Of a DNA stretch of 64,000 nucleotides, positions 62,001-64,000 are shown piece after piece. The stretch spans positions 2,231,501 to 2,295,500 of the forward strand of contig NC_090794.1 of the NCBI RefSeq assembly GCF_040054535.1, written 5' to 3'. Both the position numbers and the translations under genes were made by a program. The notes below the pieces were generated by a model, which saw nothing but the letters and a program-made list of their open reading frames with translations, searched no databases and was not told the origin of the DNA. Each line of letters starts with the position of its first letter. The stretch's first letter is position 1. This DNA is from Antennarius striatus (Eukaryota; Chordata; Actinopteri; Lophiiformes; Antennariidae).

Positions 62001-63961
62001 TTTTTTTTCACATCTTTGGCCTGAACTCAAGATATTTGGGCGGACAAGTCAAGACTTCGAAAGCGGAACTTCAAGCTGTGCCAATACGTCGAGACCCGTG
62101 TGCGTACAAGTGAGCAAACGAACGGTAAAGACTTAGAACTCATGCCTCCAAGAAAAATACGAATCTCCTACTCCGGCTCCGATTGGTCTGAAAATGATGA
62201 TGTCAAAAAACATCACAGCATCGCCGAACCAATCACAAGCTGAGCAGGGCGCTGCCATAGCAGGATGTGTCGAAAAAATAAAAATAAAATGTCGAGGCGA
62301 CTGAAGCCACACATCATCTGAGAAAATGGAGGGTTGACATGAATGCGGCGGGGGCAGAAACACAAGTATGACATATGAAAATACAAAGTGACCCTAGTGC
62401 ATTCAAAAATAACCACCGTAGCTCTGTTAATTCCTCACAAACCACACAACTGATGAATCATAACTCTTCTGAAAAAAATTCACCACAAACCCCAACATTC
62501 CAAAAATAACCAGCTGGAAAAATATTACTGCCTAGTCTGGAGTTTGCTTTGAGATCATTTTCGCATCAAAGTGAGGTTTTAAGAGTTATCTTAAGATAAG
62601 ATATACTTTATTGATCCCAAACTGGGAAATTTAAAAAGCCATCTTCAGCCAACTTCTTTCGCTACAAGTAGTTTTGGACATGAGACTCCATGTTTAACGG
62701 TTTTTAAATCCCGTTTTGACTCTTGGGATGGGCCACCAGTAACTCAACTGGGTGTAGATGAGCCCCAAAAATAAAATCTGCATTTAATTTGAAATACAGC
62801 TGCAGTAAAGTCAATCAACTTTCACGTTGGGCTTGGATCCCAAGACCCGTGACCTGCGGCTCTCCAGGTCAACATCTTGCGGAATTGGATCGCGCCTGAG
62901 AATGAATGGGAGTGACGTAAGACAGCTGTGAGCGTCTTCGCTGAGGTGTTCCAGCGTATCCTGTCTGGCACGGCACCGGATTATACTTCAACGTGTTTGC
63001 ACTGGAAATGGCTTTGCAACATCGCAAAATGTAAACTTGTCGAGCGGCGGAGAAGATGAATGTGCCCTTCTACGAATTTTCCAATTTTCTAGCGCCGTCA
63101 ACACAACCAAGGAGAGGAAACAAATGGTGAACGCTGCGCTGTCGAGTGTTTGTGCAGATCTGGAAACTGAACTGAGCATCAATCCCTCTGAACGCCTTCA
63201 TCAGAATCTCTGGATGTCAGTTGAGGCCTCAGCTGCAGCGGAGAAGCTCCTGGTGTTAGAAAACACATGGTGGTGCCAGCAAATCCACACTATAACAGGT
63301 CATATTTTACATTCTAACAAACACCTTCAACTGTATCATTTTAAAATGTTATCATACTTTCTCAAATACACTTCTGGACTCCTTCTTGCATACACAACAG
63401 TATTTATACACACTACCATTTGGGGCATAAGGGATAATTAGTTACACAAAGCCATACTTTGTGTACCTAACCCATAATATACAACAAAAAACTCACTACG
63501 GTAACGTTTGATGAGATAAAATAACTGCATTGCAAGAATATGACTGCATAAGAAATATTTAACCGGTGTGAGTGCGCAGACGTATATTAGGAGATGTAAT
63601 AGTGTGTGTTTAGTTTGTTTAAAATGTAGTAAGTTAAAAAACAACAACAACAACACACTAGATGATCTGCGCACATTTTGGATGCAGATTTGCGCACCCG
63701 GTGCGTAAAAACGCGTTTCTGCTCCAACTCCTGCAGCTGTTGTGAGCAGACGAGCGTCAGGTCACTGCGCCAGACTATTTTTACAGCGCAGACCCTTCAT
63801 CCTCTTACCGTACCTTTGAGCTGCGGTAGCGGGGAAAGCTCCACCGGAGCGCTCTGGGTCCGGTACTGAGACGAGCCCTGGGATTTCCTCTGCTTCTGGG
63901 CCTTCCTCATGGACTTTCTGGTGAAGCCGTCCACTTTTTCGGATGCGGAGATGGCCGACAT
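49348..63961 (-). CDS. ppp2r5a: PP2A regulatory subunit B56-alpha (13 exons, 512 aa)
   Basis: B56 subunits direct the PP2A catalytic core to substrates carrying LxxIxE motifs. Exons: 63814-63961, 56433-56629, 54724-54825, 54540-54632, 53186-53316, 52685-52744, 52153-52261, 51808-51861, 51581-51631, 51383-51502, 50632-50759, 49843-49944, 49348-49591. All junctions are GT-AG and total 1539 bases. The alpha assignment rests on the N-terminal [14 protein letters not shown] and on [24 protein letters not shown]. The HEAT-like core is intact, with [52 protein letters not shown] and [15 protein letters not shown]. The C-tail is longer than in human alpha (512 versus 486 aa) and contains eight consecutive asparagines. 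ATG at 63961 has A at -3; the frame stays open to the window edge, so a few more N-terminal residues are possible. Intron 1 is about 7.2 kb. Confidence 0.95.
50555..50608. repeat. Perfect 23-bp hairpin just inside a ppp2r5a intron
   Basis: TTCTCTTCATCATGTAACAC plus ACG (50555-50577) is exactly complementary to 50586-50608, with an 8-base loop TCTGTGGT. On the transcript it starts 23 nucleotides into the intron after the exon at 50632-50759. Confidence 0.9.
58994..59023. repeat. (CA)n microsatellite
   Basis: Uninterrupted CA run of about 30 bases in ppp2r5a intron 1. Confidence 0.95.
62588..62640 (+). repeat. LINE 3'-tail fragment
   Basis: ATACTTTATTGATCCCAAAC followed by TGGGAAATTT is the conserved 3' end of several teleost LINEs. 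No coding part is attached. Confidence 0.6.
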
Positions 63962-64000
63962 CTTTGACGGATGATCGGGCGAAGACTTCGAACAAAGTAG

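Larger units (their letters stand above)
56630..63813 (-). other. Intron 1 of ppp2r5a (about 7.2 kb)
   Basis: No supported gene on either strand. Contains an (AT)n run near 58031-58050, AAAAG units near 58310-58337, a CA run at 58994-59023 and a LINE tail at 62588-62640. Confidence 0.75.

Overview
The window is a stretch of a ray-finned (teleost) fish nuclear genome. The evidence is split protein-coding genes with GT-AG introns, typical teleost repeats (tRNA-headed SINE-like units, several non-LTR retrotransposon families, a hAT/Charlie-like MITE) and dense microsatellites. Gene content fits a fish: an ERM gene next to a TAGAP homologue (as EZR and TAGAP are near neighbours in human), a neuropsin-group non-visual opsin, and a PP2A B56-alpha subunit. 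The species cannot be named from this sequence.

Layout. Positions 1-8440 hold the first two coding exons of an ezrin-like ERM gene on the minus strand; the rest lies left of the window. A 5'-truncated retrotransposon with a recognisable target-site duplication (8761-10004) sits just upstream of it. From about 13.0 to 23.0 kb there is a diverged tandem duplication. Each copy carries a long intronless open frame on the plus strand (14505-16388, 627 aa; 20728-22485, 585 aa) of a protein family I do not recognise. The left copy has later been broken up by two SINE-like elements, an L2/CR1-like LINE and an endonuclease-bearing retrotransposon fragment. The right copy preserves the empty sites. From 23.0 to 27.5 kb there are only repeats and unexplained DNA.

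Positions 28109-39115 (minus) contain a complete 14-exon TAGAP-like RhoGAP, 855 codons, whose frame closes exactly across all splice junctions. Unlike mammalian TAGAP it has an ARHGAP20-like PH N-terminus. Positions 41448-45857 (minus) contain a complete four-exon opsin (415 aa) with the retinal lysine but an IRY in place of the DRY motif. Its last intron holds about 400 bp of degenerate telomere-type repeat, and its first exon is bracketed by an inverted repeat. Positions 49348-63961 (minus) contain a complete 13-exon ppp2r5a (512 aa).

All the recognised vertebrate genes are on the minus strand and the unknown pair is on the plus strand. There is no sign of an operon-like or pathway cluster. 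The strongest candidates for something undescribed are the intronless tandem pair with its datable insertion history, the PH-containing TAGAP, the DRY-less opsin, and a perfect 23-bp hairpin just inside a ppp2r5a intron.
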